36,825 bases of DNA from an uncultured Akkermansia sp. Its GTDB lineage: Bacteria; Verrucomicrobiota; Verrucomicrobiia; Verrucomicrobiales; Akkermansiaceae. The notes below the pieces were generated by a model. That model was not told the DNA's origin, did no database searches, and saw only the letters and a list, made by a program, of their open reading frames with translations. Position 1 is the first letter of the stretch. Every line of letters starts with the position of its first letter. Positions 20,045 to 27,605 of the stretch are shown piece after piece. The position numbers and the translations under genes are program-made. The DNA lies in contig CASFPZ010000030.1 of NCBI GenBank assembly GCA_949296365.1, positions 1 to 36,825 of the forward strand. Direction: 5' to 3'.

Positions 20045-20791
20045 TTCCGGAAGGTCGAGGGCTCTCATGGAGACAGAGTCGACAGAATGGGGCAATGTCG
20101 TCGTCCCTCTGCCCGGAGCAGGTCTCGCCTGGGACAAGCGACGCACAGCGCTACTTTTACCTATTCGGCTCGAAGCGAGTTGTCTGCCGCCGTACTCGCC
20201 GGTTCGCCGTACGCCTACGCTTACGACGACATCGGCAACCGGAATTCTGCCCAGAAAGGGAGCGCAGCCTCCGTCGCTTACACGACCAATGCCCACAATC
20301 AATACGCCGTGATCCAGGGGGATTCGGATTTTGAGCCGCAGTACGACGCCGACGGGAATCAGACTCTCGTGCAAACGGCAACGGGCATTGGGCAGGTGGA
20401 CTACAACGCGCTCGACCGGCCCGAGCGCTGGACCAGCCTGGACGGTGCCACGGTTGTGGAATGCGCCTACGATTACCAGGGCCGCCGGACAATGAAGAAA
20501 GTAACCGTCAATGGTCTCGTAACCCAGCATCAGTACTTTGTACACCGGGGGTACCAGGTCATCGCCGCGATCGACGCTACAACGAGCAATCCAGACTGGC
20601 AGCTTGTGTGGGATCCGGCATACGCCACGGCTGCGCGTCCTCTCGCCTTTTGCCGGGGCGATCAAGTCTACACGTACGGATTCGACCAGACTAAGAACGT
20701 GTGCGAACTCTTCGACGAGAGTGGTCAAATTGCAGCTAGTTACGACTACGCCCCCTACGGAGCCCTCCTCCAGCAGACGGGGAGACGCTAA
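20045..20791 (+). pseudogene. RHS/YD-repeat protein relic, truncated at both ends
   Basis: The frame from about 20150 to 20788 encodes typical RHS core text: TFTYSARSELSAAV, YAYAYDDIGNRNSAQKG, VDYNALDRPERW, YDYQGRRTMKKV, then ELFDESGQIAASYDYAPYGA. RHS proteins are large exported shells for C-terminal toxins; intact cores run far longer upstream. Here the upstream part is missing, and no credible start or export domain exists. The frame stops at TAA 20789-20791 right after LLQQTG, about 100 residues before a core would normally end; the usual NPxxxxDPxG closing region is absent. The segment is clearly more GC-rich than its flanks, which points to transfer or a different history. The exact 5' breakpoint is uncertain (about 20030-20160). 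Confidence 0.85.
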
Positions 20792-21026
20792 GGAATATTT
20801 ATTAGCCGAACTGAAAGAAGCTCAAAAAGAAGCCCAAATAATGTGTAAAAATGCAGGAAAGGGAGAATGTTGTTCGTATGTCAGAATTGTTATTGAAGGA
20901 GCAGATAGCGATGAGTTAAAGGTTGTTCAAAACGTATTCAACGTATTATCTCAATACACTAAAATAATTGCGTGTGATAGTCCACTCCCGAGAGATTGCA
21001 AAGCGAAAGGAGGTAAAACATGTTGA
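20784..21026 (+). CDS. AT-rich, cysteine-rich C-terminal tail after the RHS relic; possible toxin-tip remnant
   Basis: In the frame one base off the RHS frame, reading continues as GDAKEYLLAELKEAQKEAQ and on to SPLPRDCKAKGGKTC and TGA. The part after the RHS text is about 80 residues with six cysteines, has a helical charged start, and is AT-rich like the next gene. It has no start codon or ribosome-binding site of its own, which fits a former C-terminal extension of the RHS protein. I recognise no toxin family or catalytic motif. Its stop overlaps the start of the Sel1-repeat gene by 7 bases, an arrangement typical of a toxin tail and its immunity gene, but this is position-based inference. 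Confidence 0.5.
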   Translation, partial: DAKEYLLAELKEAQKEAQIMCKNAGKGECCSYVRIVIEGADSDELKVVQNVFNVLSQYTKIIACDSPLPRDCKAKGGKTC

Positions 21027-22714
21027 AAAATTGTTCCTATATTATTACTTTCCTCTGTATCATTTATTTTACTATTCACATTTCAAGCAGCAGTGAAATT
21101 ATTAGCCACATTGAATTAGAAACCCCCATCTCTTATTTCAAAAACAAACAGGAACAATATAAACTTGAAAAGCTTACGACTGAAGCAGAGGGAGAATTAA
21201 AGTTTATCCTCAATCAGTACGATTTGTTAAAAAAACGAGAAATTTGTCCCATTCCACTTTTACCCGACTTAGCCAAATTTCGACTAACAATCAAGGGGAA
21301 AACATATTATTTGCGCATGGCGAGCAGTATGAGACACGATGAATTATCTTCCAATGACATGGTGCGTCCGGATATTAATGCATTTTATTTTTATGAAATA
21401 AATGCCAACGAGAATTCTGTAGATAATGGAAAATATTCATTTTCAGATCCTGAGTTGTATACCGATATTGAACAGTTTATAGAAAAACATGCTAAAAGGG
21501 TTTATCAACCGTTTTCATTATCTGAAGTGATGGATCATTTTATCACTAGCACGTTCATAACGAGTCCAGATCTTCTAGGTGAATCACGCGACAAATGGAA
21601 TCAATGGATTAAAGCTTGCGACGAATTATCATCAAACAATGAGATCGACCCACAAGAAACAAAATATCTTAAATATTTTTTCGACCTTCCGCCGGTTAAA
21701 CATAGTCAAGCAAGGTATCAAGGGATTCAATTGATCCTATCAGGGCATCCTAAACAAGCAATACAAGCATTAGAGCCATTGGCTCAGCAGGGAGATTGTA
21801 TTGCGCAATATTATTTAGGGATTCTACTTCAACGAGGGAGTTGGACTAAGGAAGAAGAAGATGAATATGAAATGAATCCCGTCCAAGGAATACATTGGAT
21901 AGAACAATCTGCCCAGGCCGGTTATGTTAAAGCCCAAGCATGGATGGGAGACTATTACTTGAAAAATATGGACAATTCCGATAATGAGGAGAAAAGTTTA
22001 TACTGGTATCGACATGCCGCTCAAGGAGGAGATGTAGACTCGCAATATATCTTAGGAGTCTGGTGGAGTTATGTGTTGAATAAGAAAGATCCACGCATGG
22101 GAATACACTGGTTCGAAAAAGCTGCTCACCAAGGCGATGATGAAGCTCAGCGTGAATTAGGATACCTTTATGCAACGACTCAAGAAAATTGGAAGAATCC
22201 AGAATTAGGGAAGAAGTGGATGGAATGTTCAGCAAAACAAGGAAACGCCCAAGCTCAACAGCTCCTTGCCATCTTCTACTTTCGAGGCATAGGTACTGTC
22301 CGCGATGAAATTCAAGCTTTCTCCTGGTGGAGTCAGGCAGCTTCTCGAGGTAATTCCAATGCTCAATTGCTAACAGCACTTTGTTACGCTCTCGGTCGCG
22401 GTACATCGAGAGATGAAAATAAAGCAGTTCAAATTTTCAACAAGTACCTTAAATCGGATTATTGCTTTGACAAAGCATTGGTTTTTTATTGTTTGGGGAT
22501 GTTGTACTACTCCGGGCATGATTTAGGAGGAAATGCCGAAGAAGCGGCTAAATGGTTCAAAGCTGCCCGTAAGGGAGATTACCTTCTACATGATGCCTTG
22601 CAAATACTTACACAACGCGCCCGCCAAGGCGATGCCACTGCTCAAAAAATATTAACACGACTCAACACCCCAAAACGCAATTGTCGAGAGCATGAAAGGG
22701 AAATTATTCATTGA
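21020..22714 (+). CDS. Exported Sel1-repeat protein; possible partner or immunity gene of the RHS tail
   Basis: The 564-residue protein starts at ATG 21020, 5 bases after AGGAGG, the best Shine-Dalgarno site in the window, and overlaps the preceding stop. Residues 1-25 (LKNCSYIITFLCIIYFTIHI) form a signal peptide or membrane anchor. Residues 40-220 are not recognised. From about 235 to the end there are roughly seven or eight Sel1-like units with the usual A-x2-G-x2-xAQ-x-LG pattern, for example AQQGDCIAQYYLGILLQRG, AQAGYVKAQAWMGDYYL and AASRGNSNAQLLTALCYALG. Sel1 repeats are helical scaffolds for protein contacts. Function is unknown; immunity to the upstream tail is one hypothesis, a general envelope scaffold another. 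The AT-rich composition matches the tail, not the RHS relic. Confidence 0.8.
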   Translation: MLKNCSYIITFLCIIYFTIHISSSSEIISHIELETPISYFKNKQEQYKLEKLTTEAEGELKFILNQYDLLKKREICPIPLLPDLAKFRLTIKGKTYYLRMASSMRHDELSSNDMVRPDINAFYFYEINANENSVDNGKYSFSDPELYTDIEQFIEKHAKRVYQPFSLSEVMDHFITSTFITSPDLLGESRDKWNQWIKACDELSSNNEIDPQETKYLKYFFDLPPVKHSQARYQGIQLILSGHPKQAIQALEPLAQQGDCIAQYYLGILLQRGSWTKEEEDEYEMNPVQGIHWIEQSAQAGYVKAQAWMGDYYLKNMDNSDNEEKSLYWYRHAAQGGDVDSQYILGVWWSYVLNKKDPRMGIHWFEKAAHQGDDEAQRELGYLYATTQENWKNPELGKKWMECSAKQGNAQAQQLLAIFYFRGIGTVRDEIQAFSWWSQAASRGNSNAQLLTALCYALGRGTSRDENKAVQIFNKYLKSDYCFDKALVFYCLGMLYYSGHDLGGNAEEAAKWFKAARKGDYLLHDALQILTQRARQGDATAQKILTRLNTPKRNCREHEREIIH

Positions 22715-22832
22715 TATATTCTATAAAAAATCACATTTGTCTAACACTGGAAAAGAATAAGAATCATTTCTCGATAAGCGAGACAACGGAATCAAGCTTA
22801 AATTCTCTCCAGAAGAAGAAAGAGGGTCTGTT

Positions 22833-23165
22833 TCAAATCCGCTGGTAAAAGCATTGTCGAAGTTTGAGGAAGAGATAGGGTACGTTGAAGAGTCCACAGG
22901 CCTTGGACTGGATTCGAGATAGAGCCGCATGAGCTGACTCGATCTTGTCCTTGTTGACTCCATAGCGAAACGAGTTAACCACCTCCTTGAGGTTCTTGAG
23001 AAATCCTTGGGCTTGACGAATTTTCAACAGGTATACTGTATTTTGATCAACAGTAGCGCTTGATCTAGAGGTCAAGACAGCTCCATCTGCAAAGATTTTT
23101 ATTATACGCTTGCCAATTACGGATTTATATTTACTCTTGTTATAGTTTATTGAGTTATCTGACAC
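22833..23165 (-). pseudogene. C-terminal fragment of a transposase-like gene
   Basis: The last 60-70 residues on this strand, from KIRQAQGFLKNLKEVVNSF to KIESAHAALSRIQSKACGLF and FLKLRQCFYQRI, resemble the end of a DDE transposase with an N-x-IES-x-N/HAxLxRIQ-x-KAxG pattern. The family is uncertain (ISL3-like is my best guess). The upstream part is missing; the apparent GTG start at 23165 is not credible. At the stop codon the plus strand reads GGGTCTGTTTCAAA (22825-22838), which looks like an insertion-sequence terminal repeat; no matching copy was found on the other side. 22715-22832 holds no gene. Confidence 0.5.
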
Positions 23166-23259
23166 TAGATTGAATCTTTTGTGTATCTACTTTTACAAAG
23201 ATAAGTTCAATAAACCATTTTCGTCTCTTTGTGCTGTAACAAGTTTATTTTTCCACGAT

Positions 23260-23886
23260 ATGACCACAGATGAAAGTTCAAGATGGACAGCCTGGGCCAA
23301 GGAGCTTCAATTCCTGGCACAATGCGGAATAACTTACACCAAAGACCATTTTGACCGAGAGCGATTTGAGCGCATTCGCAGCATTGCGGCCGAGATGATG
23401 AGCGCCATGAGTGGGCTGCCGCTAGCGGTTGTACGCGATTTATTTTGCAACGAAGCCGGATTTCAGACTCCCAAATTAGACACACGGGCAGCGATATTCA
23501 ACAGTGATCGCATTTTATTAGTCTGCGAGAAGAATGGGGTCTGGTCGTTACCAGGCGGCTGGGTTGACGTGATGCAAAGCATACGATCCAATACGATTAA
23601 AGAAGTCAAAGAGGAGGCCGGGTTAGATGTAGAGATAGAACGACTCATTGCCTTGCACGACCGGAGCAAGCACAACCAACCGCCTTACGCATACAATGTT
23701 TGCAAAGTATTCGTCCTATGCCGCGAGTTAGGGGGGAGATTTCAGCCCAACGAAGAGACCATCGAAAGCCGATATTTTGGATTGGATGAACTACCCCGTT
23801 TAGCGGAAGAGAAAAACAATCGCGAGCAAATTCAAATGTGTTTTGAGGCTTACCACAGTCCAGACTGGCAAGTCGTTATCGACTAA
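23260..23886 (+). CDS. NUDIX hydrolase with NUDIX_N-type N-terminal domain, altered Nudix box
   Basis: The 208-residue protein starts at ATG 23260; the frame is open further up to TTG 23170, but that part is not protein-like. Residues 1-62 match the helical N-terminal domain (WTAWAKELQFLAQCGITYTK) seen in ADP-ribose/NDP-X hydrolases. The Nudix domain follows. The box at residues 100-122 reads GWVDVMQSIRSNTIKEVKEEAGL. Compared with Gx5Ex7REUxEExGU, the first Glu is Gln106 and the Arg is Lys114; the metal-binding Glu115, Glu118 and Glu119 are kept. It may still hydrolyse a nucleoside diphosphate linked to another group, perhaps with changed activity. No operon partner: the next gene is 137 bp away with its own promoter. 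Confidence 0.88.
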   Translation: MTTDESSRWTAWAKELQFLAQCGITYTKDHFDRERFERIRSIAAEMMSAMSGLPLAVVRDLFCNEAGFQTPKLDTRAAIFNSDRILLVCEKNGVWSLPGGWVDVMQSIRSNTIKEVKEEAGLDVEIERLIALHDRSKHNQPPYAYNVCKVFVLCRELGGRFQPNEETIESRYFGLDELPRLAEEKNNREQIQMCFEAYHSPDWQVVID

Positions 23887-23967
23887 ATTAACGCAGTCGG
23901 AGCAAGAGATATGCTTTGCAAGCCCAAAGTAACGTATTAATATTTTTTTAAGGGAACCTCCAAGTTC

Positions 23968-23996
23968 TTGACCCATCGACCTAATTCACAGATACT
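23968..23996 (+). promoter_or_regulatory. Sigma70-type promoter of the SNF symporter gene
   Basis: TTGACC (5 of 6) and GATACT (4 of 6) are spaced by exactly 17 bases. The -10 box ends 27 bases before the symporter ATG at 24024. Confidence 0.5.
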
Positions 23997-24023
23997 CTTG
24001 GTTCTTTCACAGCAGTAAGTTTC

Positions 24024-25388
24024 ATGGGACGCGAACATCTCTCATCACGATTAGGTTTCATTTTGATTACAGCAGGCTGCTCCATAGGACTCGGAAACGT
24101 TTGGAGGTTTCCCTACATCACCGGTCAATATGGGGGCGCCACATTTGTCATTCTCTACATCCTATTTTTAGCATTTTTAAGTCTTCCCATTGTCGTCATG
24201 GAATTTGCAGTTGGGCGAGCCAGCCAGCAAAGTACGGCACGTTCGTTCGACCTACTTGAACCCCCTGGGACACCATGGCACTGGTTCAAGTATGTATGTC
24301 TCGCAGGCAATTACCTCCTCATGATGTTTTACACAGTCATCACCGGGTGGTTAATCTGGTATTTTTGGGAGATGCTAGCAGGAGGGTTTCAAGGGTTAAA
24401 GGCAACCGGCATAGCTGATCAATTTTTGTATTTACTCGATAGTCCTGGGATCATGACAGTCTGTACTTTCATTACCCTAGCCCTTTCGTTTGGGGTATGT
24501 TCCATAGGTTTGCAAAAAGGAGCCGAGCGAGTTACCAAGTTCATGATGATCGTACTTTTTTTGCTTTTGATTGTACTCGCGATCAACTCGATCATGTTGC
24601 CTGGAGCAGAAAAAGGCTTAGAATATTATCTCAAGCCCAATTTAGATAATATGAAAGAAGCGGGGTTATCAGAGTGCATTTTCGCAGCGATGGGCCAAGC
24701 ATTTTTTACGCTCAGCGTCGGCATAGGATCGTTATCCGTATTTGGCAGTCGAATCAACAAGACAAGTTCGCTAACCTCTAATGCGCTTTATATGGGCATA
24801 TTAGACACCTTTGTTGCATTTCTCTCAGGATTAATCATTTTCCCGGCCTGTTTCAGTTTTGGAGTTCAACCTAATAGTGGACCAGAACTATTATTCATTA
24901 CACTACCAAACATTTTTAATTCAATGAGTAGTGGTTGGTTGTGGGGAAGTCTTTTTTTCTTATTCATGTGTTTTGCAGCACTTACCACCGTCATTGCAGT
25001 CATCGAAAATATCATCACGTTCTGTATGGACTTAACAGGCTGCAGCCGGATCAAAGCAGTCATTTACAATTTTGTGTTTCTTTCTATTTTGACCATACCA
25101 TGTATTCTAGGGTTCAACGTTTGGCGTGGAGTTCGCCCATTTGGAGGCGACTCTACCATTTTAGACCTTGAAGATTTCATTGTTAGCAACCATCTGTTGC
25201 CCCTAGGCAGTCTCGTATTCCTCTTTTTTTGTACAAGCAAATATGGATGGGGATGGATCAACTTCCAACGCGAAGCCTCAACCGGCAAAGGGCTCGCCTA
25301 TCCACAATTTATGCGCGGTTATGTCACTTACGTCTTGCCCATCATCATCATTCTGATCTTTATAGGCGGCTATTTAGTCAAATTCTAA
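24024..25388 (+). CDS. Sodium-dependent transporter of the neurotransmitter:sodium symporter (SNF) family
   Basis: The 454-residue inner-membrane protein has about 11-12 hydrophobic segments. The family signature lies at the N-terminus: SSRLGFILITAGCSIGLGNV, followed directly by WRFPYITGQYGGATF, the unwound TM1 that binds Na+ and substrate in LeuT. TM6-TM8 features follow (QAFFTLSVGIGSLSVFGSRI). Such bacterial proteins import amino acids or related amines using the sodium gradient; the substrate cannot be told from sequence. The length is usual for bacterial members. It stands alone between a NUDIX gene and the nuclease-like pair, with its own candidate promoter. Confidence 0.95.
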   Translation: MGREHLSSRLGFILITAGCSIGLGNVWRFPYITGQYGGATFVILYILFLAFLSLPIVVMEFAVGRASQQSTARSFDLLEPPGTPWHWFKYVCLAGNYLLMMFYTVITGWLIWYFWEMLAGGFQGLKATGIADQFLYLLDSPGIMTVCTFITLALSFGVCSIGLQKGAERVTKFMMIVLFLLLIVLAINSIMLPGAEKGLEYYLKPNLDNMKEAGLSECIFAAMGQAFFTLSVGIGSLSVFGSRINKTSSLTSNALYMGILDTFVAFLSGLIIFPACFSFGVQPNSGPELLFITLPNIFNSMSSGWLWGSLFFLFMCFAALTTVIAVIENIITFCMDLTGCSRIKAVIYNFVFLSILTIPCILGFNVWRGVRPFGGDSTILDLEDFIVSNHLLPLGSLVFLFFCTSKYGWGWINFQREASTGKGLAYPQFMRGYVTYVLPIIIILIFIGGYLVKF

Positions 25389-25479
25389 TGAGCGGGATTG
25401 TCCCAATTAGGGGAGCAATTCAACAAAAAAAATCAAGCAACGACAACCATCTCTTATCAAATATTTTCTAAATTCCAAC

Positions 25480-25509
25480 TTGACATTTCAATGAGGAAAA
25501 TCTTATAAG
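25480..25509 (+). promoter_or_regulatory. Strong promoter giving a probably leaderless mRNA for the first nuclease-like gene
   Basis: TTGACA (perfect) and TATAAG (5 of 6) are spaced by 18 bases. The -10 box ends 8 bases before ATG 25518, so transcription should start at or within about 3 bases of the A of the start codon. No clear Shine-Dalgarno site lies close to the ATG. Confidence 0.6.
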
Positions 25510-25517
25510 TTTTTCCA

Positions 25518-26354
25518 ATGAAAAAACTTGTATTTTTGGCGTTCATCAGTGCTCTGTTGAGCAGTGAGCCATCTTTTGGTGGATATGATTACATAGGGTG
25601 GTCTCGCTACAATCCCAACGACAGGCCCGTACGGGCCCGACAAATCATTTCCCCAAGTCCCAAGAGTGAAAGATTGAGCGATCTTCTTCTGAAATGGCAA
25701 AAAAGGAAGTGGAAAGGAGTCAACGATCCATTTGCAGATGATGTCATCACCAAGAATGATTCCCCCGAAAGCATCGAACAAAAAGCTACAGGAGAAATTC
25801 AGAAAGTTAAGCAAGTTATCAGCGGCGATGAGTTAGTCGTCGTCGGTAAACTTAAAAACGGGAAAAGCGGTACAATCAAGATGAAATTATGGGGGATCGA
25901 TGCAGTGGAAGCCGATCAACCTTTTGGCAAGGAAGCAATAGGGAAGCTGAAAAGCTTGCTCCATCCCAAAGTCAAGCATGTCTTTATTCAAAAAGGATAC
26001 ATAGGCGATAAGCCACAAGACGGGATTTATGTTGAAATCTATAGTTTTTATAAAAAATTAATTGATGAAGATACAGTAAAGACCACCTGGCATCTCGTTA
26101 ACACGGAAATGACAGATTACGCCTACCCAGAACCCGGTATACTTATCAAAGAAAATGCTCAGATGTATATTGATGCCTATTTTCCAGCCATGCTAGGCAA
26201 GAAGAAAGATCCTTTTGCAGCCGACAACGTTCACGATGTTACCTTTGATATCACACCATGGGATTGGAGAGACATGACAACCGGACAAAAATCTCAAGCC
26301 TGGCATTACATTCAAAGTACTTCAGCTTATAAAGAGCGAGAGAAATTCGAATAA
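25518..26354 (+). CDS. Secreted thermonuclease-fold (SNase-like) protein, copy 1, active site degenerate
   Basis: The 278-residue protein has a signal peptide (MKKLVFLAFISALLSSEPSFGG). Residues about 92-175 show the staphylococcal-nuclease OB fold: VISGDELVVVG, then KMKLWGIDAVEADQPFGKEA. Aligned by eye to staphylococcal nuclease, Asp40 and Glu43 match Asp128 and Glu131. The first metal Asp (VIDGDT) is Ser102 here, Arg35 aligns with Lys, and Arg87 (DKYGRG) is replaced in DKPQDG. Nuclease activity is therefore doubtful. The C-terminal tail (PWDWRDMTTGQKSQAWHYIQ) is not part of the SNase fold but is shared with the next gene. Copies 1 and 2 lie in tandem 103 bp apart. Function is unknown; binding of nucleic acid or another polymer is possible. 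Confidence 0.82.
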   Translation: MKKLVFLAFISALLSSEPSFGGYDYIGWSRYNPNDRPVRARQIISPSPKSERLSDLLLKWQKRKWKGVNDPFADDVITKNDSPESIEQKATGEIQKVKQVISGDELVVVGKLKNGKSGTIKMKLWGIDAVEADQPFGKEAIGKLKSLLHPKVKHVFIQKGYIGDKPQDGIYVEIYSFYKKLIDEDTVKTTWHLVNTEMTDYAYPEPGILIKENAQMYIDAYFPAMLGKKKDPFAADNVHDVTFDITPWDWRDMTTGQKSQAWHYIQSTSAYKEREKFE

Positions 26355-26457
26355 TCGTCGATTACTGAAACCATACATTATAAGTATAGGATAAATCGCC
26401 CTACCCCATGAGCAGAGCAAAATCAGCAAATTCATATAAAAAATATCATTAAAACAT

Positions 26458-27429
26458 ATGAATTTTATTCTATTCGCACTATTATTTTATTGTTTTTCGG
26501 TAATAAATCCGAGTTATGGTCATATTCCAGCGACTAGGAAACAGTATTTTACAGATCAAGAAGATCCTTTGATGGAAGGGAGTTCTAGTAATGAAGAGAA
26601 TTATCAACAATATATTAAGCCGTCAAAAAAAACTTTTGATTTAGAATATGCACTTTTTAACTGGCATGATCATCGGCAAGCATCAAAAGATTCTACACAG
26701 GCCACCATTCCTGATGAAATACAGGAAGAAGCGACAGGCGAGATTTTATCAGTCAGTCGAATCATCAGCGGAGACGAGCTCATCGCCCATGTCAAATTGA
26801 AAGAAAACGGAAGGACAGGACAAGTACGGATGAAATTATGGGGAATTGATGCCGTGGAGCTCGACCAACCCTTCGGGAAGGAAGCTAAAGAAATGCTCAG
26901 AAATCTCATGAGCACAAGATTCAAGTATATTTTTATCAATAAAGCAAAGATAGGCAAAGAAAATCGGGATGGGTTTTACGTTGAAATATACAGACAATAT
27001 CAACCAAGAGAATCCGACGAAAAAAGCAATAGCGACCAGAATACACAAACACTCGCGTGGAGATTGATTAATATAGATATGGTATCTTATGCATATCCTG
27101 ACATAGATTTTATTTCATGCGACAAAGACATTAATTATATTAATACATATTTTCCTCTTTTATCTTATTCTTCCAGTATGCCACATTTATCAATCAACCA
27201 ATTATCAATCCACCAATTGAAAATTTTACCATATCCATGGGACTGGAGGGAAATGACTTTATCGCAGAAGTCCTATATTTGGAAAAAAGTCAAAGCCCAT
27301 AGAATATATAAATACCGACAAAGAAGTCCCATTCTCCCTGAGGTTTTAGGAGAAATGTTGGATCCCTTCAAGAACAGTTCCCGAAGAAGATCGACACGAA
27401 AAGCCTCAAGTCGATCCAGAACTAGATGA
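26458..27429 (+). CDS. Secreted thermonuclease-fold protein, copy 2 (paralogue of the preceding gene)
   Basis: The 323-residue protein has a signal peptide (MNFILFALLFYCFSVINPSY). The nuclease-fold core is closely related to copy 1: GEILSVSRIISGDELIAHV, then RMKLWGIDAVELDQPFGKEA. The same Asp-to-Ser (ISGDE) and Arg-to-Lys changes occur, and the Arg87 region reads KENRDGFYVEIY. The shared ending PWDWREMTLSQKSYIWK follows, then an extra basic, Arg/Ser-rich tail (SSRRRSTRKASSRSRTR) that is absent from copy 1 and could bind nucleic acid or the surface. The N-terminal 90 residues have diverged freely between the copies. No close Shine-Dalgarno site; an AT-rich stretch with TATAAA (26435-26440) lies upstream. 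Convergent to queG after 176 bp in which I see no feature. Confidence 0.8.
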   Translation: MNFILFALLFYCFSVINPSYGHIPATRKQYFTDQEDPLMEGSSSNEENYQQYIKPSKKTFDLEYALFNWHDHRQASKDSTQATIPDEIQEEATGEILSVSRIISGDELIAHVKLKENGRTGQVRMKLWGIDAVELDQPFGKEAKEMLRNLMSTRFKYIFINKAKIGKENRDGFYVEIYRQYQPRESDEKSNSDQNTQTLAWRLINIDMVSYAYPDIDFISCDKDINYINTYFPLLSYSSSMPHLSINQLSIHQLKILPYPWDWREMTLSQKSYIWKKVKAHRIYKYRQRSPILPEVLGEMLDPFKNSSRRRSTRKASSRSRTR

Positions 27430-27605
27430 GGAGGAGGGCGCCACTTCAGTACGTGAGAGAATATTGACAACTGACAAAGATCGAAGAGCCACCGGATACT
27501 AGGTTTAAACGATATGACAATCCACAGAAGCCACTTATTGGGGTAGAAAGATTGATCAGCCAGAAAATCCCCTTCGTGATGAAGGAGGCATGAGAAGGAG
27601 GGAAG

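Noticed and set aside
20024..20728. Minus-strand 234-codon open frame over the RHS relic
   Set aside because: The plus strand carries clear RHS repeat text here; the minus frame is a by-product of high GC content.
25392..25420. Hairpin after the symporter gene, considered as its terminator
   Set aside because: The stem (ATTG-TCCC with GGGAGCAAT) has a bulge and is followed by an A-run instead of a T-run on the coding strand.
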